Positions 38,895-51,347 of a stretch of DNA of 64,000 nt are shown here, piece by piece. The stretch is taken from assembly GCA_022496805.1 (NCBI GenBank), contig CM040103.1, forward strand, positions 2,560,001-2,624,000, in the 5' to 3' direction. Numbering within the stretch: position 1 is the first letter of the stretch; each line of letters begins with the position of its first letter. Both the position numbers and the translations under genes were made by a program. The notes under the pieces are model-generated. The model was not told the origin of the DNA. It searched no databases and was given only the letters and a program-made list of their open reading frames with translations. This stretch comes from Pohlia nutans (taxonomy: Eukaryota > Streptophyta > Bryopsida > Bryales > Mniaceae).

Positions 38895-41800
38895 TGCTGT
38901 TAAATTCTTAAAATAATATGTAATTTTCTCTTGGAAGCCTAACCGTATGAATAATTTAAATAAATTATGTCCTACATTTTGTATATTGAACCAAACTTCA
39001 TCAAACATCTGGAAGACACATATTATAACACATTTATGTTTTGTCCAGTACCCTCGGGCTTGTAGGGGTTAAAGTACTTGTATAATTATTTCTGCAACAT
39101 GTAATAGTTTTTTACTATTCATAGAAACAATATTCGTAGTACTATTTAAAATGGAAATGTAATTAAGTTATTTAGGATTCAGTTTACTAGATCAATAGTT
39201 TATGCAAAGTCTTCCAAATTTGTATGGAAAAAAAATAATCGTCCTCAAATTAAATTATTTTCAAGTCCATTAAATTAATCATGTAAATTTATGGGATGGA
39301 CATGAGTTTTTGTTTATTGTGGTTCTGAAATTGTTTTCAGATGCTATAAATTATAACGTACTCTACCTCCATTATGGGCAAAAAGGTTCTTAGTAATTAT
39401 TTTACCATAATTGGAATTTGAGGCACATATGTATGATTTGTTTTTAAATGTCGTCATTTTGTAGAAGTAAATTATAAAGTTTTTGGCATTGCTATAGAAA
39501 CACCGTTGCAAGTCATTCATCCATTGCAATTAACAACGGTCCATGTCAAATCGTGAATTGTACTAAATACCCTAATTGTCATTACTTTGTCATATTTATG
39601 GTGTAATTAATGAGATTCTAGGCAATGTAGTTCTTGAATATATGAGATTGTTTGCACAAACGTCATATAATTTTTTTATCTTGATAGAGTATGACTTAAA
39701 ATAATTATTGTTTACCTAACATAGGACAAACTACACTAGAATCTACTTTTAAAAGGATGCACCAATAGTAGTCCTTGCTATACATGCTCTTTAAGCATGG
39801 ATAAACTCTTTATTTTCAACGGTTTTTGAACTAGAGTTGTAATTCAGGGTACAAGTATTTTCTCTTTTGCATCCCAAACTGTGTTATATAATATCCAGGT
39901 TTTAGATAGAACGTTGCAAACAGTAATGAAATATGAAATTTGTTTTTGTGGAGGAATAGTTGCATGATATATCTGTATCATTGGTGGCATGAACTATGCA
40001 TACATTGTAAGTTTGTTAATGTTGTGACAGCAGAGGCGGTAAATTTCAAAATAAAGTAATTAGTTCATGCAAAAGTGTCACATGTCATGTTTTGATTGGC
40101 ATAGTGTGACATGGAAATTAAATTTTGACAACAGGTTGTCTGAATCAGACCCTTGCAAAGTGAAGCCCTTTATATGGTTGCAGTGGAGATCATGAAGTAG
40201 GAGTTTCGAAATGCTAGTTCAATCTCTGGCATCTTAGACGTACAGGTAAGTCTTCAAAACATTTTGAGCCATCTCAGTGAGACTAGTGTACAGTACAATA
40301 GATTTTTTTATGTGAATACAAAGAGAATGTGTGAATTTGTTTACATAATCATTAACGTTTAAATAACCAAGTGTTCTCACTAGGATATTTAAAAACATAG
40401 CAAGTTCTCACAATGTCAATTTTGATTTTACTATTATTGAGATTTTTAGTGAACGTGAGGAATTTCAAGAGTGTTGTCATAATATAATTTTTTTCCCACT
40501 GGATATTGGTAAACAAAGTTCAGTTGTCCAAAGACTTTCTTTCGTGAGGCCAAGTAGTTTAAACAACATTAGAGGAAAAATGAACCTCCAAGAGGGTCCT
40601 TTGAGTTTCACAAGCGTGGGTCTTAGTGGCCTATTCAAGGACAAAAACTCTGACTTAAATTAGTTACCATCTGATGTGAATTTACAATAGTAGGTTTAGT
40701 TGCGGAGAAGGTTAATTTCCATTTTCTTTGTGTATTTTAAAAAATATATTTTGTTAGGAAACTAGTGTACACATGCAGTGGATGGAACGTCTTCTGAGGA
40801 CTAAAAGAATACATAACATCTAAGACACTAACTTCTATCTTCAATGGAAATGATTTGACTACTCTCTTGTCATGATTATCTGTCCTGCTAAGAGTGGGTG
40901 GGTATAGGGTTTTACTTCATCTTCTAATTAGATACTACATTTAAATCTAATCTAGGATCCCTCTGGAAACTGTATGGAAGGGCTCTCTCGAGGGTCCATT
41001 ATTTCTTTAACTAATGCTAAACTACTCCAAAAGGTATAAAATTTGACACAAAAGCAAATGACATGATGTTATTTAGGATGGTAACAAAAATTGAAGAAGA
41101 AAAAATAAAAATAAAAATAAAATTAAAGAGAAAAAATCTCCGGAGCTCAAAAATTTCATTGCAAGAGGAGTCACAAAATTCTAGTGCGGTTGGGTAGGGT
41201 GGAGAAATTTAACTTCATTAAGAGATATAAATTGGAGAATTTGCAGTTTTTTGTAATTTTTTTTTTCCTACTTTGAACATAGAAAATAGTATTTGTCTTT
41301 GCCCTTTGGATTGAGATATTCCCAAAAAACCAAGCTCCCAATACAATTAAATGTGTTTGTCAATGGTTTGAACCTCCGTCATTTACAATATTGTTTTGAA
41401 TATGTTATATCATTCTCCTACTTATCAACTTTGGAATACAATTAACTAACATTTTGTAAATTGTGAAAGTGAAGAGCAACAAATTTCTGCAATGAAACAT
41501 TTTCAAAATAGGAAGAAAATTAGCAATTGAGAATTTTGGGCGGGTTTTAATTTCCTTTTATTTTCATGCAAATGTATATATCTTATAATCTATATAGTCA
41601 AGTATTGTGAACTTTTGTGTGCACAATCCTTTAGTTTTAAAAGTTCAAATTCAATTGTTGAATTTTGAAAAAAAGGTTTTTTTTGAAATTGTGCCCTAGA
41701 GCTTAGAAATGGCAGTATTGTAGTGTTTTCGAGCGAAACAGTTATGGTCCTTTAGGGGTTAAATTCCACCATGCATGAGCATTGTACTATGTGTCAAGAG

Positions 41801-41925
41801 ACCAATAAGAATATATCATTGTGAAGAAGAAGATAACATAACATGTGCAAACACTTAATTTGGATTTGATGAATTCATTTTATTCAACGTTATTGAAAGG
41901 ATTTTCAATGTAAAAACTTCATCAG

Positions 41926-42499
41926 TTAACCCCTACCTACCAGAATGTCCATGTTTTGGGCAATGGGCATATTTCATCTGTAATTTCTCATCCGTCATGC
42001 ACGGTTTGCAGTGTAGAATTTTTATTGTAGATTATATGGGAAGATAGTTTCATGCATATGTAATCTGATTAGAAAGGGGATGATTTGTGAAATTTTTATG
42101 CCACACTTCATGTTGTAGTGATTCATCCAAGGTTTTGAAGATTTCAGTGTAAAACTAGTCTAAAAAAAGTCAAATCATAAAATTAAGCAACCAAAAATTT
42201 CCAAATATCACCATACTTAGAGTATTACATTTCATCCAATCACAAAGGGTTTCATCCGTAGATTGTCAATATTTTATTTGTAATTGAATTACAAAATAAT
42301 TTTGAATTTCAAGTTTCAAATTTTATACAAAATTACGAATAACAACAATCATAGATCTAACCTTATGGATAGAAGGTAAAATCCATAACGTACAATTTCT
42401 ATTCATATATGAAATTAAAGATATCCCTATAGGTTGTGTTTTATAACGAATCTTTGCAAAACTGCCGAATTTGGAAAGGGTTCTCAGCATTAGGGGGTA
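41926..42499. mobile_element. TTAA-flanked MITE, family A copy 4 (inverted)
   Basis: Starts TTAACCCCTACCTACC and ends in a mutated border (CATTAGGGGGTACGG) where TTAA has been lost. The interior contains CTCATCCGTCATGCACGG and GGATGATTTGTGAAATTTTT, as in copy 3. Confidence 0.7.
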
Positions 42500-43237
42500 C
42501 GGTGTTTGTAAATACATTATCATATTTCATTTAAAATAATTATACATAGTGAGAAGCTTTTTGAACCAATAGAATGACTTTTAAATAATTTTGACAGGGA
42601 AATAATGTTATTTTTGAAAATAAAAAATTTGAGTTGTTTGGAACACTTTGTAATTGATATGCATTATTGTGAAGAAGTGCATGAAGCCAAGTAGACAGGC
42701 ATTGTATTTTGTTCACTACTACCACATAAAATGAAATTCTTCAATGTATATATTTGAAGAATTGAATAAAATAGTTGTGAACATGAGGTCATGGTACATA
42801 GGATTTGTCCATGTTAATAGTAATGTTTAGACATGTCTTATGAGTTGGTACACTGAAATCATAATATACCGTGGGTACATTCATCTATTGTAACAAATGT
42901 TCATCCAATTTGGATGAATTTTATCACAATATATTTGAAAAATAATTATTGGTACAACCTATTGTAAATCTGGTGGGCTAGCATATATATTGATTTTAGT
43001 GTGGTTATAGTAATTTTTCTAAGACACTCTTCTGCATGTGCAGGTGGGAAGGAATTTCATTCTCAAAAATGAGGGAAGCAATGAACAATGGAGCATTTGG
43101 AAGTCCCGTGGTGAACGCAAATGCCGCCAACAATGCAACTCCGTCACTGACTGTAGGACAAAGCTTGTACTGTTAGACTATTTGACGATGCAAATACATC
43201 GGTACATCCAAGAGCAAAAACACCACAGACGGGCACA

Positions 43238-46236
43238 GTGGAACTGTTAGGGATTGGAGGAAACATCGTTGGAAAAGGGGTGATAGATGAGAATATCAAA
43301 TGCGGGATGGAACTTCATGCCGTGAAATTATGTCCTTCCGAGGTATCTGTTAAGGTTGTACATGTTGTTGATGGTACAGCGTGGACGGGGGAGCTCGTTG
43401 GAGAACAATTACAACAATGTCTTGGACTTGTCATACGATGGGAAAGAGCACACATCCGAGCGGCAGAGCCGGTCATCGCTACTTCTATAGAATCTAGAGA
43501 AGGTCAAAAATTTTCCTTCCACACTATAGTAGCACCTCAGTACGAATTCCATGAAGAAGACATATCACTAAATCCATCAGATGATTCTCCAAACACTCCC
43601 TTGCAGTCTAGTTCACGAGACGGCGTATCTCCTGCAACGCAAGAATCGCAGTGTAGCCTAGACAACATGACATGTATAGAGGGGTTGCCAGTTGAAAGAC
43701 CAAGAAGAAAGTATTCCATGCCGAATCGAAGGAGGCACGAGCAACCCCTTCGAGATAGGAGGGAGGCACGAAGTCAGAAGGTGACTTTGAACAGCGTTGC
43801 AGCAGCGAAGGGAAAAGGTGGTTGCAAGAAGAATTGTTTGAAGGAAGTTAGTGAGAAATATATTCTTGATCAGCGCTACATGGTAAGGGGTCAAAAATTC
43901 AATGAACGGGCAACATGGATGTTGCAAATGTTGAACGCATTTTACTCTCGTACACAGGGGGTTAGGAAGGACAAGTACAACACAAAATTGGATGGAGTCG
44001 CCGTGTGCAATGCCTGCTATGCAACCACATTAGGATACTCTCAAAGGCGTTTCAAACAATTGAAAATGTCTCATCAAGTGTATGGAAAAGTTGCAGCTGT
44101 GCACGGGAACACATGCAAACTAAGAGAGCGTGCACAGATGTCGGCAGCACGTGAAAGCTTTCAGGAGTTCGTGAAAGAGGCATGCTGCACGCAACCAAAT
44201 CGACAGATACGGAAGAAGATTGATAACGTTGTTGTGCCATTGGTGTTACTCCCTATGAATACAACAAAGTTGGATGTTTTCCACTACGTGAACAAGGAAG
44301 TAAAGAAGATGGTGGATGGGAATCCGATATCGCTCTCGTCATTTTATAGGATGTGGCGGACTGAATATCCTCATGTACAAATCCCGCCGTTCTCTAGGTT
44401 TGCCAAATGCTACCACTGTTGGGAGTATAAGTGCGGAATCGAGGCAACCACCAATGCAGCTGCGAAAGTGGAGATAAAGAAGTTGTACATGGTGCACATT
44501 CGTCGTCAAATGGAAGAGAGACGAGACTATTGGACGTTCAAGAGGTCAGCGATTATAACCCCAGACGTATACATGTCTATCATTGTAGACGGTATGGACC
44601 AAAACACTACTATGGTTCCTAAAATGAGGCAAATAGTGAAGAACATAGAGTCACGGTTTGTGAAAACTCATTTGTGCGGGGTGCTTGTCCACGGGATTGG
44701 ATTGTATGCGGATGTGTGGATAGACGCACACCACAAATACGACAGCAACCAAGTAGTCACTACGGTCATGCACGTCATCAACGATGTGAAGCGCAAAAAG
44801 GGTAGAGTACCTCCTACTTTGCGAATTCAAGCGGATAACTGCACGCAAGAGAACAAGAATGTGTACATGTTTGCCCTTTGTGCTTCTCTAGTTGGGTTAG
44901 GAATCTTTCAAGAAGTGCAGTTGTGCTTTTTGATAGTGGGTCACACACACGAAGACATCGATCAGCGTTTCAGCATAATATCAAATACACTGAAGAGAAC
45001 AGACATTGACTCGTTGCAAGAGCTGCTACAACTGGTGGAGAAAGGAACGTCATATACGGAGGCGTTCGTGAGTGCACGACATCTGGAAACTGTTTGGGAC
45101 TGGAAGTCATTCATTACTCCTCATCTCCAAACAGGGGGTGATACATTGACGGGCATCACATTCCCACACCACATGAGGTTCTATATGGAGAACGGCATGC
45201 CTCGAGTACAACACAAACACTTCAGTGGAGACGCTTGGGGTCCGGTCGATGGGCACATGTGTTTACGTTCGTTGCCGAGTACTTCGCAGACGCCTGAATT
45301 AGCAAAAGTATTCGCAGCAGATGACAGGGAGTTGAGGGCATTGCAGGAGTTTATTGCGTATAAGGAGAGGTGTGTAAGTAGATTACAGTATGTAGAAAAG
45401 AACCTGCGAGCCATCGATGAGGCAAAGTGGCTAATGCAGTATCTTATAGAATTTCCCACAAAAGATAAAAGGGAAGAGAGATCCATACCGTTCTGGCCAA
45501 GCGAAGGAAGAGAGAGCGTAATTGAAAACGCACAGCCGGAGGAACTGCTTCAGAGCGGACAGAATTTGAATGCGATAATTAGATCAACAGATTTAATTTT
45601 ATCAACAATGCCTGATCCGGAAGGCCGAGGTTACTTTGGTCCTCGCAGAGGGCGGATATCAACGGTGTCTGTGAGAAGAACGCCACACCAGAACCGAGAT
45701 GTTGGAATAGGCCAAACATCAACAAGGATGCACACTTCTGGGACGGAGGATCCTTTTCCACCATTTGATCCAACTAATGACATCAAAGTGGGACAATTTG
45801 TGGCGCTGACCGTAGAACACAGTGAGGTACAAGCTAGAGTACCATTCTACGTGGGCAAGGTACTAGAGTTTGGACAACGCTCGCGGGCCTTGAAGATGAA
45901 GGTTTTGTGGTATTGGCCCATCATGCGGGTAGGAATGCAAAGGCTACAGGGTTCAAACAGAGAACGATATGCAACTGCATGGAAGCAACTTGGGAGCCGT
46001 CTGGTGAAAGACATGGTTGGGTTGATAAAGAAGCAGCTATATTTGCATGGGATGATGTTCCAATAAGAACAAGGACTATGTCTGAATCAAGCTATAATAT
46101 TCCGATCCATGGCGTCATGACGGAAACAAGGATCCGCATTCCAATTCATGCTAAACCTCATATGATAGAGTATATAGCGCTACAGCTGGAGGAAATGGAC
46201 AACATACGCTTGCAGAATGACATAGATGCTTATTAA
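43238..46236 (+). pseudogene. DUF7869-type RNase H-fold transposase-like gene, frameshifted near 3' end
   Basis: The frame opens at 43238 and the first in-frame ATG is at 43307; it stays open to 46066 (about 940 codons). The C-terminus continues in another frame to 46236: WYWP...ATAWK in frame one is followed by ATWEPSGERHGWVDKEAA in the next, pointing to one indel near 45985. Family-like features: VAVCNACYATTLGYSQRRF (about residue 255); SLSSFYRMWRTEYPHVQIP followed by a Cys cluster FAKCYHCWEYKC (about 390); and a probable RNase H-fold core with acidic residues in IIVDGMDQ (about 450), IQADNCTQENKN (about 530) and VGHTHEDIDQRF (about 567). This matches the DUF7869 class found in plants, algae and animals, which I infer to be a DDE-type transposase. 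A BAH-like segment (KVGQFVAL...VPFYVGKVLEF) sits near the C-terminus. An upstream exon is possible. Confidence 0.7.
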
Positions 46237-46680
46237 TTGACAAGATTATTTTCTATACAATACTATTCAGTGGAACATAGTATCAAAGTTTTATCTTAGA
46301 CAAAAGATAATAGAGTATACAATATAGCTTAGACTATGTGAATGCCTTCAGAATGACATGATGATAGTGTAGACAATGCGATGACATTTGTAATCTAAAT
46401 TGTTACTCTAAAATAACAATTTGCATGGTCAGTATGTGAGCTATGCAGCATTCAATGTGCATGCAACAATATTTGTAATCCTAGAGTCTTTTGCTCTATT
46501 CAAAAACTTTATATTTATTAGTGCTACATATTCTATACAATCAAGTATTGTGTACTTAGAAATTTACTCCCCCACAAATTGCAATGTTGAACTACATTGT
46601 CAAAACAGAAGACAAGTGCACTTTTAATTTTGCAAGTGCATGAATTGCTAATACAGTGTTCGTAGTCTAAACCAGCCCTT

Positions 46681-47983
46681 ATAAATCTCTGCATGTCCTC
46701 CTCTGCCAATTTTTTCACCAGTTGTCATATTAAAATCAATCAGTTGTATGCTTAGTAAAGAAAGTCCCTCCTGAAAACATTTTCATCCAAGAAATCAGAT
46801 GTGGACTCTACTTGCTCTAGTGACAATTCCAGGACTTTATCTCATACCCAAGTACATTTTTGTATGGCAGGGTCCAAAAATAATTTGAATTTCTCTATTT
46901 TATATGTATTGCCATTACAATGAGATATTTAGGTTTCTATGAGCCAAATTTAAACATGTTATAGTATACAAGATGCACTACACATACATATGAGTTTCAA
47001 TCCAAAAAAGAATACCTTCATTTATTTTTAATTAAATGAAAAAAACCCATTTTAAACCTTTACTTTAGGCAAAAATGAATACAACTTTTGAAACTTATAT
47101 TGTATGAAGAAAATATACAAATCGTCTGAAAAATCAAATATAAAAAAGAATCCCAATTTTTTTGATTAAAATATAACTGATTGAAATTTCAAATCATTTT
47201 GCAAAAAAAAATTCATATTGAAAAATTATATTAAAAAATATTAAATACTAAAACAAAATTGTAAAAGCTTAAAACTAGACTCTATTACCTTTCCAATGCA
47301 CTTTATGATTTGTGATTTGATGCATTTTTGAGCCCAAAGGAGCTTCTCAAAAATCATGGCTTTTAGCTTGGAGAACAAACTTGGATTATTTTTGAACCCT
47401 AGTGTACTCAATCCCACTGAATGGGGAGTTTTCCAAGGAAATAGCAAAAATCCAATATTTTACAAAAACTACCGGTTTTAGACAAGAACCCATCCGGTTA
47501 TTACCCATGTTTCATCTAGGTAGCACCTGAGTGTCACAAATTTCATCCGGATTTTAGCCTAAAACTATGAGTTTCAACCGATAATTTGGCAATTCCATTT
47601 GGTTGATTTTACACTAACTGCCAGGTCTCCCCGAACATCGCTCACTTCTGTCCGAGCAGAGTTGGACACCAATGAACTGCTCACATCAAACTGCATGTTT
47701 GATTGGTTAAGGTGGTTACCCCATTCTCAACTGGCGCCTTAAACCAACAGTTAGGGGCATTTGCTGCAATCAATGCTGCAATGATGTTGGTTGTAGCATG
47801 AGTTAAAGTTAGTAATGAGTTCTCTCTTGTTGATTTTAGTATATGTAAGTGTGGTTATGTATTCGTTGTTGTTGGTTTAAGTATCTTTAGTGTGTGCAAT
47901 ACAAATCTTCTTTGAACACAAACAACTCTACCTCTCGCTCTACCTATGTGATGTCAATGGGATGTGCCATATTTCTTGCCTAA
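46681..47983. other. AT-rich flank right of the large transposon
   Basis: No gene seen. A 25-bp segment at 47709-47733 (AAGGTGGTTACCCCATTCTC...) is repeated in inverted orientation at 48466-48490 with one mismatch, enclosing the PIF-like MITE. The pair may be the ends of a further element or a broken copy of another repeat. Confidence 0.5.
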
Positions 47984-48400
47984 AGGTATGTTCGCACCTA
48001 GCCTTAGAGGTGGTCTTACAAGGGGGTCTTACATCCTTAAAAAAGTGTGTGTTCCCACCTACTTTCTTTACTAATTACCAATCCTACATGGATGTACACA
48101 TGGCACACTTTTAAGAATGGGTATTAGCTAACATTTAGGAGGACAAAAAATATTTGAGCAATAGTAGGCAATTGTTAAGGGAGCACCAAAATAGGAAATA
48201 TTCTCTAGTTTTGAACACTAAAGAATGGTCTTAGCTAATGTGGCACTTGAGGGGCCATTATCTAATCCCCCTACTATTGCTAACACCTTTCCAAACCTCA
48301 TTGATGACACCTTTCCTACAAAGAAGGTATTTTTCCCAAAATTGTGGGGGTGTTAAATTTTTATCCACGGTCTTTGCAAAGACGAAGTGCGAACGGGCCT
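47984..48400. mobile_element. PIF/Harbinger-like MITE, copy 1
   Basis: A 417-bp element starts AGGTATGTTCGCACC and ends GTGCGAACGGGCCT, flanked by TAA on both sides (47981-47983, 48401-48403). The inverted ends and 3-bp TAA duplication fit PIF/Harbinger elements. A second copy, in opposite orientation, lies at 55499-56200. Non-coding. Confidence 0.8.
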
Positions 48401-48897
48401 TAACTCTAAAAAAAAATTTAAAAAATACTAAATAATATCAATGTCTGATATCCGTATTTCTTATTCAGTTGGGAATGGGGTAACCACCTTGGGGCGAATT
48501 GATGCATTGCGGTGCAGCTCGGCGTGGTTCCTATTGGATGGAGAAAAGCGGAATGCAGGTCTGCCAGTCACCGTGAGCCAGGCACAACGGGTAAAACTGG
48601 GGTACCACTTGTCACATGCCACTCCTCGCACTGCCACTTGGCACATCCCCATGGCCACATCCTCATCTTCCCCATGGCCCTTCCCCGGCTCTTCCATGCT
48701 CACCTATCTATGATATCAATGTTGTTTGTATTTCAATCTCTGCTCCTCAATCAATCCATTGCGTCGTTAGTTTCCACTCCATTATTTAGCTTTCCACCTG
48801 CAGACTGTGTACATTTATTTCCTCGCTTAATCAGTCCAGCTTCGCCTCAGTCTCATGTGCCCATCCACTTGCAGCAGCAGCCGCCTGTGATCGAGCC
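48401..48897. other. upstream region of the proline-rich gene
   Basis: From about 48465 the composition becomes balanced and C-rich (for example CACTGCCACTTGGCACATCC), consistent with a promoter and 5' UTR for the gene starting at 48898. No separate gene supported. Confidence 0.4.
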
Positions 48898-51080
48898 ATG
48901 GCGTCCCTCAGGTACCCCTGCATTGCCACCATTTCGTTGTGGAACCTTTTCATTGCACAAGAAGATTTTCAGTCGTTTTTGCACACTAACCGGTGCTAGG
49001 GTTCGGGTATGGCGAGGGTTTAACGAGTGTTTGTGCTTTGTTACAATGTAGTGCATTCTTCTGCTTTTGAATCGTACGCTTAGGGTTCTGGATTGTTGGA
49101 ATGACTCAATTAAAGCCAAGTTTCATAGGTTTGATAAGTAGGGGAAAAGTGGAACTTGGGTTTGTTTTGTGTAGTTGCGCATGTTTCATGGACTTGAACA
49201 TGAACAAATTTGATTGGTTAGGGAGAAGTTGCCATGAAGTCTTGGGCTTTAGAACCCTCTGTACTTTATGACAACTTCTCCTTTACTATAAATGTGGATA
49301 CTATAAATGTGGAAATTGATCCCCGAAGTCCCTAAAAACTTGTCTTTTAGTGAGATACTTCACCATGAAACTTGGCCCTTCTTTTGAATCATATGGTTAG
49401 GTTTTGGCTTGTTGGAATGGGTCAATTAGCATTGTTTAAATTAATCTTCTCCACCTGCTCAGAGTCGATAAATTACGAGATTATCATTCGACTGCTTCCG
49501 AGATTATCATTCGAACGTTGTTTCCTACTTTCTACTTGCAATTATGTGAAGTTTGGAGAGAGGGTGGCTTGCTTGTCCTCCTCCTCATACCTCGGCTTTG
49601 GCATCTTAATTAGCTTGCCCTTTTATACAGTCTGAGAATTCTTTATTTGAAGATGGTCCTCGTGCAAAAACATTCCCGACTCAATTCATTGCGTGCCAGT
49701 TCTTGCATTGCAAACTCTGGGTGACGTTGTTGTCCACTTTCTACTTGCAATTATGTGAATTTTTGTGGTAGGGTGCTGTAGATTTCGGGGGGTTGTGTCA
49801 AATTTTCAGCGCTGTGTGCTAGTCATTGAGAGATTCATAAGGATAGTAATGATATTTACTAAGTAGTGAAAGTACCCTCTTTACTACCTATTTTACTATA
49901 TGGGATATGCATTTTGATCATTTTACCACATTAACCCATAATAAATTGATCTTTTGCTACATATTAAACGTCCTTACTTACCTTGTGATTGTTCCTTGCC
50001 TGTTGCAGGGTATGCACCACCCAGCCCATTCTGTGGAAGCAGCTACCGGTCCCGTGTTCCGAATACATTGCTACCAAGAACAGCGCAGTGCTCGCATCAC
50101 CAGGCCGGCGTCTTCACAAGAGCACCCGGCCAGCGGCCTCTGACGGTTCAGTGACGTTGGCCGTGCCCAGCGAGGCCCGGCAACGGAACTCGGTCTGCGC
50201 CTACGATTTCCACCCGGAGTACTTCCCGGCCCCGCAACCGAGCTCGGCATTGATCTACACGCGGAGGGAGGTTTCGTCCGTGATCAGGCCCCAGATCGAG
50301 CCCAACATCGACGTCACGCCGTCGATCAACCCATCGCCGTCGGTGCCGGACCCGAATCTGCCCACGCCGTCGGAGACCCCGACGCCGGTGACGTTTCCGG
50401 AGTTTCGACCGGACTCCACCCCGGCCGAATCCCCGCCGTCGCCGTCGCCCGGCACCGAAGTCCCCGAGGTCCCGACCGAGGTCCCGCCGTCGCCGTTCCC
50501 CGAGCTCGAGCCCCCAACTAAGGGCCCCGAGTTTCCCGTCCCCGCGCCGGCGGAGATCCCCACCACCCGGCCCGTGGAAGTTCCCGTGCCGTCAATCCCC
50601 GTTGAGCTCCCCTTGCCGTCTCCGTCCCCGGGCGTGACGCCGTCGCCGTCGGAGTTTCCAGCACCGTCGCAAACGCCGCCCGAGTTCAGCCCCAGGATGA
50701 CGACGGCGGTAGACAGCGTGCCCCGCGGGCCGCCCATCCAGCCTCCGAATGGTAGCATCATCCCACCGCCCGGGCTGCCTGTGCCGATGCCGCCGCCGCA
50801 GTCGCAACCCGTGCTGCCGCCTGACGCCGCGCCGTCTATCCCTATTCCCAATGTGCAGATCCGGCCGCCTGGGGAGTCGCCGTTGCCGCCACCCGTGACG
50901 CCACCGCAGACGCCGGTGCCCGGCAACCCACCCGGCGGGTCACCACCTCCGTTCCCAGGCCCCGTGCCCACGCCGTCGCCAGGCCCTGGTCCCGGCCCCG
51001 GTAATCCCCCCGGCCCGCCCACACCCGGTGGCATCCCTGGCGGCCCTCCCAGCTTCCCGGGCCCTGGAGTGCCTCTGTAA
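48898..51080 (+). CDS. proline-rich protein, two exons
   Basis: Exon 1 48898-48992 (MASLRYPCIATISLWNLF...) and exon 2 50009-51080 join in phase 2 (CG|gtgcta ... ttgcag|G) for about 388 residues. After roughly 110 residues of ordinary composition (including ASPGRRLHKSTRPAASDG and AYDFHPEYFPAPQPSSALIY) the protein is almost entirely Pro, Ser, Thr, Glu and later Pro/Gly: TPSETPTPV, PGTEVPEVPTEVPPSPFP, and the end PGPGPGPGNPPGPPTPGG. Exon 2 is far more GC-rich than its surroundings. The N-terminus could be an organellar presequence or a poor signal peptide, so the location is open; a wall-type hydroxyproline-rich protein is one possibility. I do not recognise a specific family. Exon 1 is the weaker part. 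The intron contains a displaced copy of the Trp/Pro gene's 5' end. Confidence 0.6.
49569..49725. repeat. displaced copy of the Trp/Pro gene 5' end
   Basis: On the minus strand the copy reads ATG at about 49603 and encodes MPKPRYEEEDK, close to MPKPGYEEEKEDK of the gene starting at 18452. On the 5' side it continues with the same flank (CCCTTTTATACAGTCTGAGAAT, GCGTGCCAGTTCTTGCATTG). It lies in the intron of the proline-rich gene, 31 kb from the source, with an insertion in the flank relative to the source. Confidence 0.8.
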
Positions 51081-51309
51081 TAAGTTGCCTTTAAAACGCT
51101 CTGCAGGCTCATTCCTTGTACATCAGAGGTGTGTTGATTTTAGCTATGTTTTAGCTGTTTCTGTAATTGACGGATTTTTGGTTTTGTAATCTATTTCCAC
51201 TTGCATAGAAGCCCATTTCTGAAAGGATGGCATTCAAATGATGGAGAGCATGGTTATATTCCATAACCTTAGCCTTCTATGATATTATGCTGTTCTTGCT
51301 CTGAGACCC

Positions 51310-51347
<38 letters not shown>

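Larger units (their letters stand above)
30455..43237. other. AT-rich core between the two transposon genes
   Basis: About 12.8 kb without a convincing intact gene. It starts with very AT-rich DNA (30480-33300). 33300-35580 is less AT-rich and includes a dehydrogenase fragment. Nested TTAA elements occupy 31737-32322, 35597-36574, 37126-37684, 38320-38894 and 41926-42499. Right ends without an identified partner end in TTAA at 39069-39072 (TGTAGGGGTTAA) and 41759-41762 (GGTCCTTTAGGGGTTAA). Small local repeats occur at 33845-33950, 37815-37915 and 37950-38045. A divergent promoter for the two genes would be expected near both edges. A possible splice acceptor (gcatgtgcag) at 43042-43043 suggests a short upstream exon of the plus-strand gene. 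Confidence 0.55.
24011..46680. mobile_element. candidate 22.7-kb DNA transposon with two divergent genes
   Basis: The left end (24011) reads AGGGCCGGTTTAGACTA and the right end (46664-46680) is its inverted complement with one mismatch. These 17-bp ends bracket two genes transcribed outward: a ParB-like/methyltransferase-like gene (25934-30454, -) and a DUF7869-type transposase-like gene (43238-46236, +). The TIR pair, gene pair and outward symmetry suggest one large DNA transposon. Related large elements with this transposase class or the KDZ class are known in algae and early plants; the class assignment here is inferred. No flanking target duplication is obvious (TATATTT on the left, TATAAAT on the right). 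Younger TTAA elements have inserted at 25204, 35597, 37126, 38320 and 41926. Confidence 0.6.

Noticed and set aside
38886..39072. TTAA at 39069 as the right end of family A copy 3
   Set aside because: The family A end is recognisable earlier, at 38894, in decayed form; the 39069 end belongs to something else whose partner was not found.
50255..51112. A 285-codon open frame antisense to the proline-rich exon
   Set aside because: It is the GC-rich shadow of the Pro-rich exon; its Gly-rich composition mirrors the Pro codons and no splice-supported context exists.
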